From NCBI RefSeq assembly GCF_006783905.1, contig NZ_VFPE01000001.1, forward strand, positions 372,001 through 436,000: a stretch of DNA of 64,000 nt. Reading direction: 5' to 3'. Source of the stretch: Microbacterium kyungheense (lineage in GTDB: Bacteria; Actinomycetota; Actinomycetes; Actinomycetales; Microbacteriaceae). This document shows positions 19,452 to 27,533 of the stretch, in pieces. Position 1 is the stretch's first letter. Every line of letters begins with the position of its first letter. A program made the position numbers and the translations under genes. The notes under the pieces were generated by a model. That model saw only the letters and a list, made by a program, of their open reading frames with translations, ran no database searches and had not been told where the DNA came from.

Positions 19452-19488
19452 GAGGAGTGGATGCCGCGGGCCGCGGCATCCACTCCTC
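19452..19488 (+). terminator. GGATGCC-type terminator behind the DsbA-like gene
   Basis: A nearly perfect palindrome pairs GAGGAGTGGATGCCGCGG (19452-19469) with CCGCGGCATCCACTCCTC (19471-19488), 9 bases after the stop; the innermost bases form the loop. It is followed by CTCTGTCT, a modest T-rich stretch. It is probably the end of the secY-adk-map transcript. Confidence 0.82.
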
Positions 19489-19520
19489 CTCTGTCTGCGG
19501 CGATGACGGGCCGCGCCAGC

Positions 19521-19549
19521 TTGCCGAGGTCCCCAATATCACGTATGCT
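19521..19549 (+). promoter_or_regulatory. infA promoter
   Basis: TTGCCG (19521-19526) and TATGCT (19544-19549) are separated by 17 bases. It lies between the preceding terminator and infA and probably drives infA-rpmJ and possibly the genes beyond. Confidence 0.75.
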
Positions 19550-19565
19550 TGATCTTTGGTGCGTT

Positions 19566-19582
19566 GCGCCTTCATTGGCGTG
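19566..19582 (+). promoter_or_regulatory. Leader hairpin element shared with rpsJ
   Basis: GCGCC, TTCA, TTGGCGTG: the same layout as 5997-6013 in the rpsJ leader, about 17 bases after the -10 box. The outer sequence GGTGC...GCACC (about 19558-19602) could close a longer stem around it. It is a candidate RNA regulatory element of translation genes. Confidence 0.45.
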
Positions 19583-19641
19583 TCGTAGCACCGATCCCAT
19601 CCACCGCAGATCGACCGGTCTGCACAAGTGTTAGCGAGCGT

Positions 19642-19863
19642 ATGGCGAAGAAAGACGGTGTCATCGAGATCGAGGGCGTCGTGTCCGAGGCTCTGCCCAA
19701 CGCGATGTTCCGCGTTGAGCTGTCCAACGGACACAAGGTTCTTGCCACGATCTCAGGCAAGATGCGGCAGAACTACATCCGCATCATCCCCGAGGACCGT
19801 GTCGTCGTGGAGCTGTCGCCCTACGACCTCACCCGCGGGCGCATCGTCTACCGCTACCGCTAG
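19642..19863 (+). CDS. infA: Translation initiation factor IF-1
   Basis: IF-1 occupies the ribosomal A site during initiation. The 73-residue product starts [20 protein letters not shown] and shows the OB-fold segment [23 protein letters not shown] 19642 is chosen because the family starts with MAKK. The in-frame extension upstream runs through the leader. Confidence 0.97.
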   Translation: MAKKDGVIEIEGVVSEALPNAMFRVELSNGHKVLATISGKMRQNYIRIIPEDRVVVELSPYDLTRGRIVYRYR

Positions 19864-19927
19864 ACCGGTCGAGAAGTAACACCCCACGCCCCGGCGTGCC
19901 CGGTGAAGACAGCGAAGAGAAGAAATC

Positions 19928-20044
19928 ATGAAGGTCAACCCCTCCGTCAAGCCCATCTGCGACCACTGCAAGGTCATCCGCCGCCACGGCCGCGTCATGG
20001 TGATCTGCAAGAGCAACCCGCGCCACAAGCAGCGCCAGGGCTGA
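19928..20044 (+). CDS. rpmJ: 50S ribosomal protein L36
   Basis: L36 is a 38-residue protein, [20 protein letters not shown] to HKQRQG. Three Cys and one His form the zinc ribbon, so this is the zinc-binding form. It follows infA by 64 bases with AAGAGAAG upstream and ends at a hairpin. Confidence 0.96.
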   Translation: MKVNPSVKPICDHCKVIRRHGRVMVICKSNPRHKQRQG

Positions 20045-20055
20045 GATCCGGCTTG

Positions 20056-20084
20056 GTGGATGCCGCGCGAGCCGCGGCATCCAC
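20056..20084 (+). terminator. GGATGCC-type hairpin between rpmJ and rpsM
   Basis: GTGGATGCCGCG (20056-20067) pairs perfectly with CGCGGCATCCAC (20073-20084) over a 5-base loop. It is followed by TCTCCACAACTGAATACG, which repeats the sequence after the rplE hairpin. Confidence 0.65.
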
Positions 20085-20202
20085 TCTCCACAACTGAATA
20101 CGAACCTCAGGCAGGATCAGAACCCGTTCGCGGGGGACACCTCGGGCGGAGGCCCGGGCACCGATCCTGCTCCACACCTCCACTCACTCCCAGGAGAACC
20201 GC

Positions 20203-20577
20203 ATGGCACGTCTTGCCGGCGTTGACATCCCGCGCGACAAGCGCGTGGTGATCGCCCTCACGTACATCTACGGCGTGGGCCGTACCCGCTCGAACGAGAT
20301 CCTCAAGGCGACGGAGATCGACGAGAACATCCGCGTCAAGGACCTCAGCGACGACCAGCTCGTCGCGCTCCGCGACTACATCGAAGGCAACTACAAGGTG
20401 GAGGGTGACCTCCGTCGCGAGGTCGCCGCCGACATCCGCCGCAAGGTCGAGATCGGTTCCTACGAGGGCCTGCGCCACCGCCGCGGCCTCCCGGTGCGCG
20501 GTCAGCGCACGAAGACGAACGCGCGCACCCGCAAGGGCCCGAAGCGCACCGTCGCCGGCAAGAAGAAGGCGCGCTAA
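20203..20577 (+). CDS. rpsM: 30S ribosomal protein S13
   Basis: S13 forms head bridges to the 50S subunit. The 124 residues begin [20 protein letters not shown], contain [20 protein letters not shown], and end in [17 protein letters not shown] plus a basic tail. A CAGGAGA site precedes the ATG. The 158-base spacer after rpmJ may hold a promoter, but no clear boxes were found. Confidence 0.97.
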   Translation: MARLAGVDIPRDKRVVIALTYIYGVGRTRSNEILKATEIDENIRVKDLSDDQLVALRDYIEGNYKVEGDLRREVAADIRRKVEIGSYEGLRHRRGLPVRGQRTKTNARTRKGPKRTVAGKKKAR

Positions 20578-20610
20578 GGCGCGGCCCCCAGGATTTAGGG
20601 AGAACGCAAC

Positions 20611-21009
20611 ATGGCACAGGCCAAGTCCGCCGCGCGCAAGCCGCGCCGCAAGGAGAAGAAGAACATCGCGCTGGGCCAGGCCCACATCAAGTCGACGTTC
20701 AACAACACGATCGTCTCGATCACCGACCCGTCGGGCGCCGTCATCAGCTGGGCGTCGTCGGGTGGCGTGGGCTTCAAGGGCTCGCGCAAGTCGACGCCGT
20801 ACGCCGCCGGCATGGCCGCGGAGTCCGCTGCCCGCCAGGCGCAGGAGCACGGCGTCAAGAAGGTCGACGTCTTCGTCAAGGGCCCGGGCTCGGGCCGCGA
20901 GACCGCGATCCGCTCGCTGACGGCTGCCGGCCTCGAGGTCGGCTCCATCCAGGACGTGACGCCGCAGGCCCACAACGGCTGCCGTCCGCCCAAGCGCCGC
21001 CGCGTCTGA
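20611..21009 (+). CDS. rpsK: 30S ribosomal protein S11
   Basis: S11 is a platform protein near the E site. The 132 residues contain [20 protein letters not shown] and end with [20 protein letters not shown], both diagnostic. It follows rpsM by 33 bases behind GGGAGA. The next gene is rpoA; rpsD is not present between them. Confidence 0.97.
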   Translation: MAQAKSAARKPRRKEKKNIALGQAHIKSTFNNTIVSITDPSGAVISWASSGGVGFKGSRKSTPYAAGMAAESAARQAQEHGVKKVDVFVKGPGSGRETAIRSLTAAGLEVGSIQDVTPQAHNGCRPPKRRRV

Positions 21010-21017
21010 CATCTCGG

Positions 21018-21046
21018 AGCCGGGGCACCGTCATGGTGCCCCGGCT
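21018..21046 (+). terminator. Hairpin behind rpsK
   Basis: AGCCGGGGCACC (21018-21029) and GGTGCCCCGGCT (21035-21046) form a perfect 12-bp stem with a GTCAT loop, 8 bases after the rpsK stop. It is the first of two tandem hairpins. Confidence 0.75.
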
Positions 21047-21059
21047 GCCACATGCGTAC

Positions 21060-21082
21060 GGATGCCTCGCCTCGAGGCATCC
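21060..21082 (+). terminator. Second, GGATGCC-type hairpin before rpoA
   Basis: GGATGCCTCG (21060-21069) and CGAGGCATCC (21073-21082) pair perfectly over a 3-base loop. It is followed by CGATCAAAACTCAACACC. The two hairpins stand where rpsD would be in mycobacteria, so rpoA-rplQ may form a separate transcript. Confidence 0.65.
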
Positions 21083-21151
21083 CGATCAAAACTCAACACC
21101 TCACTCACCGCACGTGTCATATAGCGGGCACGTGATCGAAAGGAACACATA

Positions 21152-22141
21152 GTGCTCATCGCACAGCGTCCCACTCTGACCGAGGAGAAGATCGGGGAGT
21201 TCCGCAGCCGTTTCGTCGTCGAGCCGCTCGAGCCCGGCTTCGGCTACACGATCGGCAACGCGCTGCGTCGCAGCCTCCTGTCGTCCATCCCCGGCGCAGC
21301 CGTGACGTCGATCCGCATCGACGGCGTCCTCCACGAGTTCAGCACCATTCCGGGTGTCAAGGAGGATGTCACCGAGATCATCCTCAACATCAAGCAGCTG
21401 GTCGTCTCCAGCGAGCGCGACGAGCCCATCACCGCGTACCTGCGCAAGACGGGCGCCGGTGAGGTCACCGCCGCCGACATCTCGGCTCCGGCCGGTGTCG
21501 AGGTGCACAACCCCGAGCTCGTCATCGCGACGCTCAACGACACCGCCAAGTTCGAGCTCGAGCTCACCATCGAGCGCGGCCGCGGCTACGTGTCGGCCAC
21601 GCAGAACCGCAACGAGTACGCCGAGGCCGGCCAGATCCCGGTCGACTCGATCTACTCGCCGGTCCTCAAGGTCTCGTACCGCGTCGACGCGACGCGTGCG
21701 GGCGAGCGCACCGACTTCGACAAGCTCGTGCTGGACGTCGAGACCAAGCCGTCGATCACCCCGCGCGACGCCGTCGCGTCGGCCGGTCGCACGCTGACGG
21801 AGCTCTTCGGACTGGCCCGCGAGCTCAACGTCGAGGCCGAGGGCATCGAGATCGGCCCGGCGCCGGTCGAGACCGTCCTGTCGAACGAGCTGTCGATGCC
21901 GATCGAGGATCTCGACCTGTCGGTCCGTTCGTACAACTGCCTCAAGCGCGAGGGCATCAACACCGTGTCGGAGCTCGTCGCCCTGTCGGAGACGCAGCTC
22001 ATGAACATCCGCAACTTCGGTCAGAAGTCGGTCGACGAGGTGCGCGACAAGCTCATCTCGCTCGGCCTGTCGCTGAAGGACTCGGTCCCCGGGTTCGACG
22101 GCGCGCACTTCTACGGCGGATACGACGACGAGACCGTCTGA
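21152..22141 (+). CDS. rpoA: RNA polymerase alpha subunit
   Basis: The alpha dimer is the assembly platform of RNA polymerase and its C-terminal domain contacts promoters and activators. The 329-residue product has the N-terminal dimerisation domain ([20 protein letters not shown]) and an alpha-CTD with [20 protein letters not shown] and [16 protein letters not shown] 21152 has GAAAGGAA upstream. Confidence 0.98.
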   Translation: MLIAQRPTLTEEKIGEFRSRFVVEPLEPGFGYTIGNALRRSLLSSIPGAAVTSIRIDGVLHEFSTIPGVKEDVTEIILNIKQLVVSSERDEPITAYLRKTGAGEVTAADISAPAGVEVHNPELVIATLNDTAKFELELTIERGRGYVSATQNRNEYAEAGQIPVDSIYSPVLKVSYRVDATRAGERTDFDKLVLDVETKPSITPRDAVASAGRTLTELFGLARELNVEAEGIEIGPAPVETVLSNELSMPIEDLDLSVRSYNCLKREGINTVSELVALSETQLMNIRNFGQKSVDEVRDKLISLGLSLKDSVPGFDGAHFYGGYDDETV

Positions 22142-22226
22142 GCTGTGTCCGAACGTCGCGATCACTGATTCGGATCAGCCGACTTCGACGAACTCGACCC
22201 GACTTTTCACACTGGAGTAACTGAGA

Positions 22227-22793
22227 ATGCCCAAGCCCACGAAGGGTCCCCGCCTCGGAGGCGGCCCCGCACACGAGCGTCTGCTGCTTGCCAACCTTGC
22301 CGCTGCGCTGTTCACCCACAAGTCGATCAAGACGACCGAGACCAAGGCCAAGCGCCTGCGTCCGCTCGCCGAGCGCCTGATCACGTTCGCCAAGCGCGGC
22401 GACCTGCACGCGCGTCGTCGCGTGCTGTCGGTCATCGGTGACAAGGAAGTCGTGCACGTCCTGTTCACCGAGATCGCGCCGCTGGTCGCGGACCGTGAGG
22501 GCGGCTACACCCGCATCACGAAGGTCGGCAACCGCAAGGGCGACAACGCGCCCATGGCGGTCATCGAGCTCGTCCTCGAGCCCGTGACCAAGAAGCCGTC
22601 GGCGAAGAAGGCCGCTGCCGCCAAGGCTGCGCCGGTCGCCGAGGAGGCCCCGGTCGAGGAGGCTCCCGCTGAGGAGACTGCCGACGAGACCGCTGAGGTC
22701 GAGGCCGGCGCCGAGTCGCAGGACGAGGGCGCTGCCGCTGAGGCTGCGGCCGAGGACGCCGTCGAGGCTCCCGCCGAGGAGAAGTCCGAGTAA
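22227..22793 (+). CDS. rplQ: 50S ribosomal protein L17 with acidic tail
   Basis: L17 is located near the tunnel exit. The first 120 residues are typical ([40 protein letters not shown]). Residues from about 125 to 188 form an Ala/Glu-rich low-complexity tail. A CTGGAGTAACTGAGA stretch precedes the ATG. Transcription probably ends at the two hairpins that follow. Confidence 0.96.
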   Translation: MPKPTKGPRLGGGPAHERLLLANLAAALFTHKSIKTTETKAKRLRPLAERLITFAKRGDLHARRRVLSVIGDKEVVHVLFTEIAPLVADREGGYTRITKVGNRKGDNAPMAVIELVLEPVTKKPSAKKAAAAKAAPVAEEAPVEEAPAEETADETAEVEAGAESQDEGAAAEAAAEDAVEAPAEEKSE

Positions 22794-22801
22794 TCGGACC
22801 C

Positions 22802-22868
22802 GCCGGGCGTCGCCGCCCGGCACCCTTGCACCGCGAGACCCGTCACCCGTCAGGGTGGCGGGTCTCGC
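22802..22868 (+). terminator. Double terminator of rpoA-rplQ
   Basis: There are two stems in tandem: GCCGGGCG with CGCCCGGC (22802-22821), and a 16-bp stem from GCGAGACCCGTCACCC (22833-22848) with GGGTGGCGGGTCTCGC (22853-22868) with one G-U pair. The second can work in either direction, towards the oppositely oriented acyltransferase gene as well. Confidence 0.75.
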
Positions 22869-22898
22869 TGCGTTGCGGGGATGGATGCCGGCTGCCCC

Positions 22899-23063
22899 GC
22901 TCGCCTGTCACACTCCGCGGCTCGCCACCGCAACCTGCGACAGGCGAGCAATGACTCCCGGGCTTCCCCTGTCGCGGTCTGCGGTGTCAGGAAGCAGATG
23001 GTGACAGGGGAGCGGCGGGCGGGGGTGGGGCGCGGGCGGGTGGGGGCGCGGGGCGCGGGCGGG
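22899..23063. repeat. Two CCTGTC/GACAGG inverted pairs and a G-rich tract
   Basis: GCTCGCCTGTC (22899-22909) is repeated inverted as GACAGGCGAGC (22939-22949), and CCCCTGTC (22966-22973) as GACAGGGG (23003-23010). The right-hand flanks of the first members, CACTCCGCGG and GCGGTCTGCGG, are also similar. From 23012 to 23063 the plus strand is almost only G runs separated by C or T, with G-quadruplex potential. No gene lies here. Confidence 0.5.
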
Positions 23064-23078
23064 TGCCGAGGAAGGGGC

Positions 23079-25103
23079 TCAGCGGTCGGCGTCGAGGCGC
23101 GCCTGCTGCAAGCGCACGAACAGCTCCGCGCGCTCGCGGCGCTCGTCGGCGAGCTGGTCGACGGCGGCGGCGACGGTGTCGGCGAAGATGCGTCCGCCGG
23201 CGTCTCCGGGGTGGATGTGGTCGCCCGCGAGCAGATCCTCGTGCGGGGCGATGGCGCCGGCCCAGTCCGCGACGACGACGTCGGGATGCGCGGCGGCGAA
23301 CGCCTGCAGGTCGGCGTTGACGCCCGGGATCCAGTCGCGGGGCGCGTAGGCGTTGACGAGCACGAGGCTGCGATCGGGGCCGAGGTCGGCGGCGATGCGG
23401 TCGAGCGCGTCGTGGTCGACGGGACCGTTCGTGCCGAGCGCGATGACGACGTAACGGCGCAGCTCGCCGTCGGCGGCCAGGCGCTCCACGATGCCCGGTC
23501 CCGCGCGCATCGGGCGCGACACCTCGGCGTCGACCTGGATGCCGGGGAGACGCTCCATGAGGCCGCCCGCCGAGGCGAGCATGACCGAGTCGCCGACGGC
23601 GCTGATCTGGTCGCCGGTCACGCCGCCGTCGCCCGCGGCCGGCGTCGCGGCCGGCGTCGGGCTGACCTCGGGCGACACCCGGGCCTTGGCCAGTGCACGG
23701 CGGCCCGCCTCGACGGCGGCCTCGGCGCTCGACTCGTCGGGCGCGGCGGCCAGCGCTGCACCGGTGCCTGCGAGCACGAGCACGCCGGCGAGCCCGGCAC
23801 CCAACACGCGCAGGCGGGCCCGCGGACCGCCCCGCAGTCGGCGCCGCAGCGCGCGCAGCGACGCCCGGAACCCGAGCCGGCGCACCGGCGTCTCGACGAA
23901 CCGGTACGACAGAGTGGATGCCGCGAGCGTCAGTGCGAGCACCCCGAGGCCGATGGGCAGAGGCACGACGGCGGCCGTCGTCGAGCCGCGGAGCACGGCC
24001 AGCGCCAGCACGAGCAGCGGCCAGTGCCACAGGTAGATGCCGTATGAGCGGTCGCCGATCCACCGCAGCGGGGCGACGTCGATCACGCGGCCGAATCGTG
24101 CGCCGGGCCACACGCCGGCGGTGATCGCGACGGCGCTCAGCACGCTCGCGGCGAGGAGGGCGCCGGGGAACGCGCCGCCGGAACCCGCGGACGGCAGCGA
24201 CGCGACGACGACGATGCCGACCAGCGCGGCGACACCGGCGAGCTCGGCGACCCTGCGCGCGATCACGGTCTGCATCCAGTGCGGCCGCGTGGCGGCATCC
24301 TGCCCTTCCACCCCCTCGCGATCATGTGCTCTCGCCGAACGCACAGGCTGCGTGCGCGCGGGACGTGTGCTCTCGGCGAGATCATGTGCTCTCGACGCCG
24401 AACAGGCGCCCGTCCCGGCACGCAGCAGCGCGGGCAGGGCGAAAGCGAGGGCAACGCCCAGCAGCAGGCCGAAGGCGTGCGTGTCGGTGCCGAAGTACGC
24501 GCGGGTGAGGTCGCCGCCGCGGGCGAGGACCACGCCCATCCACGCGGCCGAGGCCAGCGCCAGCGCGAACGCGGCGCCGGCCCGCGCCCACGCGCGCGGC
24601 AGCAGCAGGAACAGGGGGAAGACCACGGGCCACAGCAGGTAGAACTGCTCCTCGACCGCGAGCGACCAGAAGTTGCGGAAGAGCTCGGGCGTCGCGGCCG
24701 AGAAGTATCCGCCGCCGCCGGCGACCGACACCCAGTTGTAGCTGAATGTGGATGCGCCGAGCACCTGCGCGTCCAGGCGCACCAGCACGTCGCCGCCGAC
24801 GAGCCAGGCGAGTGTCGAGCACACCGCCACCACCAGAGCCAGCGCCGGCAGCAGACGCCGCGCCCTGCGCTGCCAGAAGCGCCCGAGCGCGACCCGGCCC
24901 GTCGCGGCGCGTTCGCGCAGCAGCAGGCTCGTGATGAGGAAGCCGCTGATCACGAAGAAGACGTCGACACCCACGAATCCGCCGGGCAGCACAGCGGGCG
25001 GGAACAGGTGATACGCGACGACGAGGATCACGGCGATCGCCCGGAGGCCGTCGAGTCCGGGGAACCGGGCGGACGGGGGAGCGGAGGGCGCGATCGACGA
25101 CAT
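23079..25103 (-). CDS. Membrane acyltransferase 3 with C-terminal SGNH domain (OafA-like)
   Basis: The 674-residue protein has an acyltransferase-3 domain (residues 10-400). It opens with FPGLDGLRAIAVILVVAYHL and has FVGVDVFFVISGFLITSLLL and about ten membrane helices. An extracytoplasmic SGNH/GDSL-like domain follows (495-674) with GDSVMLAS, GTNG and DHIHPGD as catalytic blocks. Such proteins O-acetylate cell-surface glycans or peptidoglycan. The ATG at 25103 fits the family start, but no clear ribosome-binding site is seen. Residues about 237-261, in a loop between helices, derive from a DNA repeat related to the array behind tuf. Confidence 0.9.
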   Translation of the reverse strand: MSSIAPSAPPSARFPGLDGLRAIAVILVVAYHLFPPAVLPGGFVGVDVFFVISGFLITSLLLRERAATGRVALGRFWQRRARRLLPALALVVAVCSTLAWLVGGDVLVRLDAQVLGASTFSYNWVSVAGGGGYFSAATPELFRNFWSLAVEEQFYLLWPVVFPLFLLLPRAWARAGAAFALALASAAWMGVVLARGGDLTRAYFGTDTHAFGLLLGVALAFALPALLRAGTGACSASRAHDLAESTRPARTQPVRSARAHDREGVEGQDAATRPHWMQTVIARRVAELAGVAALVGIVVVASLPSAGSGGAFPGALLAASVLSAVAITAGVWPGARFGRVIDVAPLRWIGDRSYGIYLWHWPLLVLALAVLRGSTTAAVVPLPIGLGVLALTLAASTLSYRFVETPVRRLGFRASLRALRRRLRGGPRARLRVLGAGLAGVLVLAGTGAALAAAPDESSAEAAVEAGRRALAKARVSPEVSPTPAATPAAGDGGVTGDQISAVGDSVMLASAGGLMERLPGIQVDAEVSRPMRAGPGIVERLAADGELRRYVVIALGTNGPVDHDALDRIAADLGPDRSLVLVNAYAPRDWIPGVNADLQAFAAAHPDVVVADWAGAIAPHEDLLAGDHIHPGDAGGRIFADTVAAAVDQLADERRERAELFVRLQQARLDADR
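24320..24394. repeat. Repeat related to the tuf-downstream array, inside the acyltransferase gene
   Basis: GATCATGTGCTCTCG occurs at 24320-24334 and again at 24380-24394, with a partial copy (CGTGTGCTCTCG, 24364-24375) between. The shared TGTGCTCTCG words begin at 24325, 24366 and 24385, roughly multiples of 20 apart. The 17-mer GCGATCATGTGCTCTCG matches GCGACCATGCCCTCTGG of the array behind tuf at 13 of 17 positions. It lies in frame in the coding sequence. Confidence 0.7.
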
Positions 25104-25303
25104 GAGTTCTGCAGCAACAGGGAGAGGGGAAACAGCAAGTCTACGTCGGCCCCGGCGCGTATCACGTCGACGGCGCAGGCCTCTATGCCCGTGAGGGGGC
25201 CGAGCGCTAAGGTGGGGCCAGCCTCGGCGGAATGGGGATGCCGGGGGCCACTGGGGACGCGCGCGCGAGCGTGCGGTACACAGGGCGCGCGAAGGGAGAG
25301 AGC

Positions 25304-27526
25304 GTGTCCGTTTCTGGGGTGTCGAGCGAGCCTGCCGCGCGCGCAGCGCCCGTCGATCAGGCGGCGCAGTGGGTGGGCACACCGCGCGCGCGACGGCGGG
25401 CGGGGCTGTCGATCTACTCCATCCTGCTCATCATGCTGCTGTCGGTCAGCGTGCTGTCGAGCATCGTGGTCGGCGTCATCGGCTACGTCAACGGCACGCA
25501 GGCGCTGCGGGGGATCGCGTACGAGCGGCTGGTCGAGATCCGCGAGAACCGGGCTCGCGAGGTCACCCAGCTGTTCGACGGCATCGAGAGCGCGGTGCGG
25601 CTGGCCGCGCTGGGCGAGACCAGCAAGCAGGCGCTGCGGGCGTTCACCGACGGCTACGCGCAGCTGCAGGGCGTTCCGCTGGACGGCTCGGCCGCCACGG
25701 CGGTCGACGGGTACTACCGGGACGTCTTCGCGGCGCAGCTGGCGGAGGCGACGGGCGAGACCGTGGACGGTACGAGCTTCGCGCCGCACACAGCGGCGCA
25801 GCGGTACCTGCAGTACTACTACGTGACGCCCTACGACGACTGGGCCGACGCGATCCGCAACGACGGCGCCGACGATGCCAGCGCGTGGACGCAGGCGCAT
25901 CGCGCGTACCACCCGTACTTCCGTGCGATGACGCAGCTGCAGGACTTCGAGGACGTGCTGCTCATCGACACCGAGGGCGACGTCGTCTACACGGCCTACA
26001 AGGGCGTCGATCTCGGCACGAATCTCTTCGACGGGCCGTACCGGCTGTCGAACCTCGCTGACGCCTACCGTGAGGCGATGGCGCGCAACATCGTCGGCAA
26101 TGTCGTGCTGGCGGACTTCGCGGGGTACAACCCGAGCCTCGGGAACCCGGCCGGATGGGCGGTGACCCCCATCGCCGAGGGCGGCGAGGTGATCGGCGCG
26201 CTCGCGGTCGAGCTGCCCATCGATCGCATCAACGAGGTGATGACCGTCGGCGGCGAGTTCGCGGTGAACGGTCTCGGTGCGACCGGAGAGACGTACCTCG
26301 TGGGCCAGGACGGCCTCATGCGGTCGATCTCGCGCACCCTGCAGGACGACCCGGATGCGTATGCGAAGGCGGCCGTGGCGGCGGGGCTCGCGCCCGAGGC
26401 CGCGCGCCTGAGCGTCGAGAACGGCGACACCCTGCTGCATCAGTCGATCGGGGCGGATGCCGTCACGCGTGCGCTCGCCGGCGACACCGGCACGCTGCTG
26501 GAGACCGACTACCTGGGCCGCGAGAGCCTCTCGGCATACGCGCCGCTCGACATCGACGGACTGGACTGGGTCATCGTCGCCCAGCAGACCGAGGCCGAGG
26601 CGATGGTGCCCGTCGAGGACTTCACCCGCAACCTCATCCTGTCGACGGCCGGCATGATCATCTTCGTCTGCCTGCTGTCGCTCGTGCTCGCCCAGGTGTT
26701 CGTGCGGCCGCTGCGGCGGCTCAAGACGGCGGCCCAGCGGATCGCGAAGGGCGACGAAGGGGTGCAGGTCGACGCCGGCTCCAGCGACGAGCTCGCCGAC
26801 GTGGCCGACGCGTTCAACGACATGAGCCGCAGCCTGCAGGTGAAGTCGCAGCTCATCGCCGACCAGGAGCGGGCCAACGAGGAGCTCATCCTGTCGTTCA
26901 TGCCCGAGGGCATGGCGAGCAGGTACAAGCCGGGGGACGAGGCATCCATCACCCAGGACAGCGACGACGTGACCGTCGTGTTCGCCGACATCGTCGGGTT
27001 CGAGGCGTGGGCGCTGTCGCTGTCGTCCGACGAGGCGATCGCGCGGCTGAACGACCTCGTGCGGTCGTTCGACGAGGCCGCCGAGCGGCACGGCGTCGAG
27101 CGGGTGCGCACGACGCGGCAGAGCTACCTGGCCAGCTGCGGGCTCGCCACGCCCCGGGTCGACAACGCGCGCCGGGCGGTCGAGTTCGCGCGCGAGCTCG
27201 ACACGATCCTCGAGCGCTATTCGGCGCAGCAGGGCGTGGAGCTGTCGCTGCGGGCGGGTCTGGACTCGGGCAAGGTGACGAGCGGCCTGATCGGCCGCGC
27301 CCGCGTCGTCTACGACATGTGGGGGGATGCCGTCAACCTGGCGTTCCGCGTGCAGGGCGACTCGGACGAGCCGGGCATCTACATCACCCAGCGTGTCGCC
27401 GACCGGCTGCCCGATTCGATCCCGGTGCGCCCGGCCGGCGACATCGAGACCCAGAGCGGCGGCCAGCGGGTGTGGAAGGTCGAGACCCCCGCTGTCGTGC
27501 CCGTGAACACGGCCCCGGAGACGTGA
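25304..27526 (+). CDS. Receptor-type class III nucleotide cyclase with altered active site
   Basis: The 740-residue protein has a transmembrane helix at about 36-62, a large extracytoplasmic sensor (65-440, Cache-like), a second helix at 444-467, a HAMP domain (466-512) and a class III cyclase domain (553-722). Metal-binding D562 (FADIVGF), D671, N678 and R682 are present. The substrate Lys and second metal Asp (KxxGD in the family) are replaced by R602 and Q606 in VRTTRQSYL. Catalysis is therefore doubtful. GTG 25304 is chosen for AAGGGAG just upstream. It ends 7 bases before an MscS-type channel gene, implying joint function. Confidence 0.85.
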   Translation: MSVSGVSSEPAARAAPVDQAAQWVGTPRARRRAGLSIYSILLIMLLSVSVLSSIVVGVIGYVNGTQALRGIAYERLVEIRENRAREVTQLFDGIESAVRLAALGETSKQALRAFTDGYAQLQGVPLDGSAATAVDGYYRDVFAAQLAEATGETVDGTSFAPHTAAQRYLQYYYVTPYDDWADAIRNDGADDASAWTQAHRAYHPYFRAMTQLQDFEDVLLIDTEGDVVYTAYKGVDLGTNLFDGPYRLSNLADAYREAMARNIVGNVVLADFAGYNPSLGNPAGWAVTPIAEGGEVIGALAVELPIDRINEVMTVGGEFAVNGLGATGETYLVGQDGLMRSISRTLQDDPDAYAKAAVAAGLAPEAARLSVENGDTLLHQSIGADAVTRALAGDTGTLLETDYLGRESLSAYAPLDIDGLDWVIVAQQTEAEAMVPVEDFTRNLILSTAGMIIFVCLLSLVLAQVFVRPLRRLKTAAQRIAKGDEGVQVDAGSSDELADVADAFNDMSRSLQVKSQLIADQERANEELILSFMPEGMASRYKPGDEASITQDSDDVTVVFADIVGFEAWALSLSSDEAIARLNDLVRSFDEAAERHGVERVRTTRQSYLASCGLATPRVDNARRAVEFARELDTILERYSAQQGVELSLRAGLDSGKVTSGLIGRARVVYDMWGDAVNLAFRVQGDSDEPGIYITQRVADRLPDSIPVRPAGDIETQSGGQRVWKVETPAVVPVNTAPET

Positions 27527-27533
27527 GGCACCG

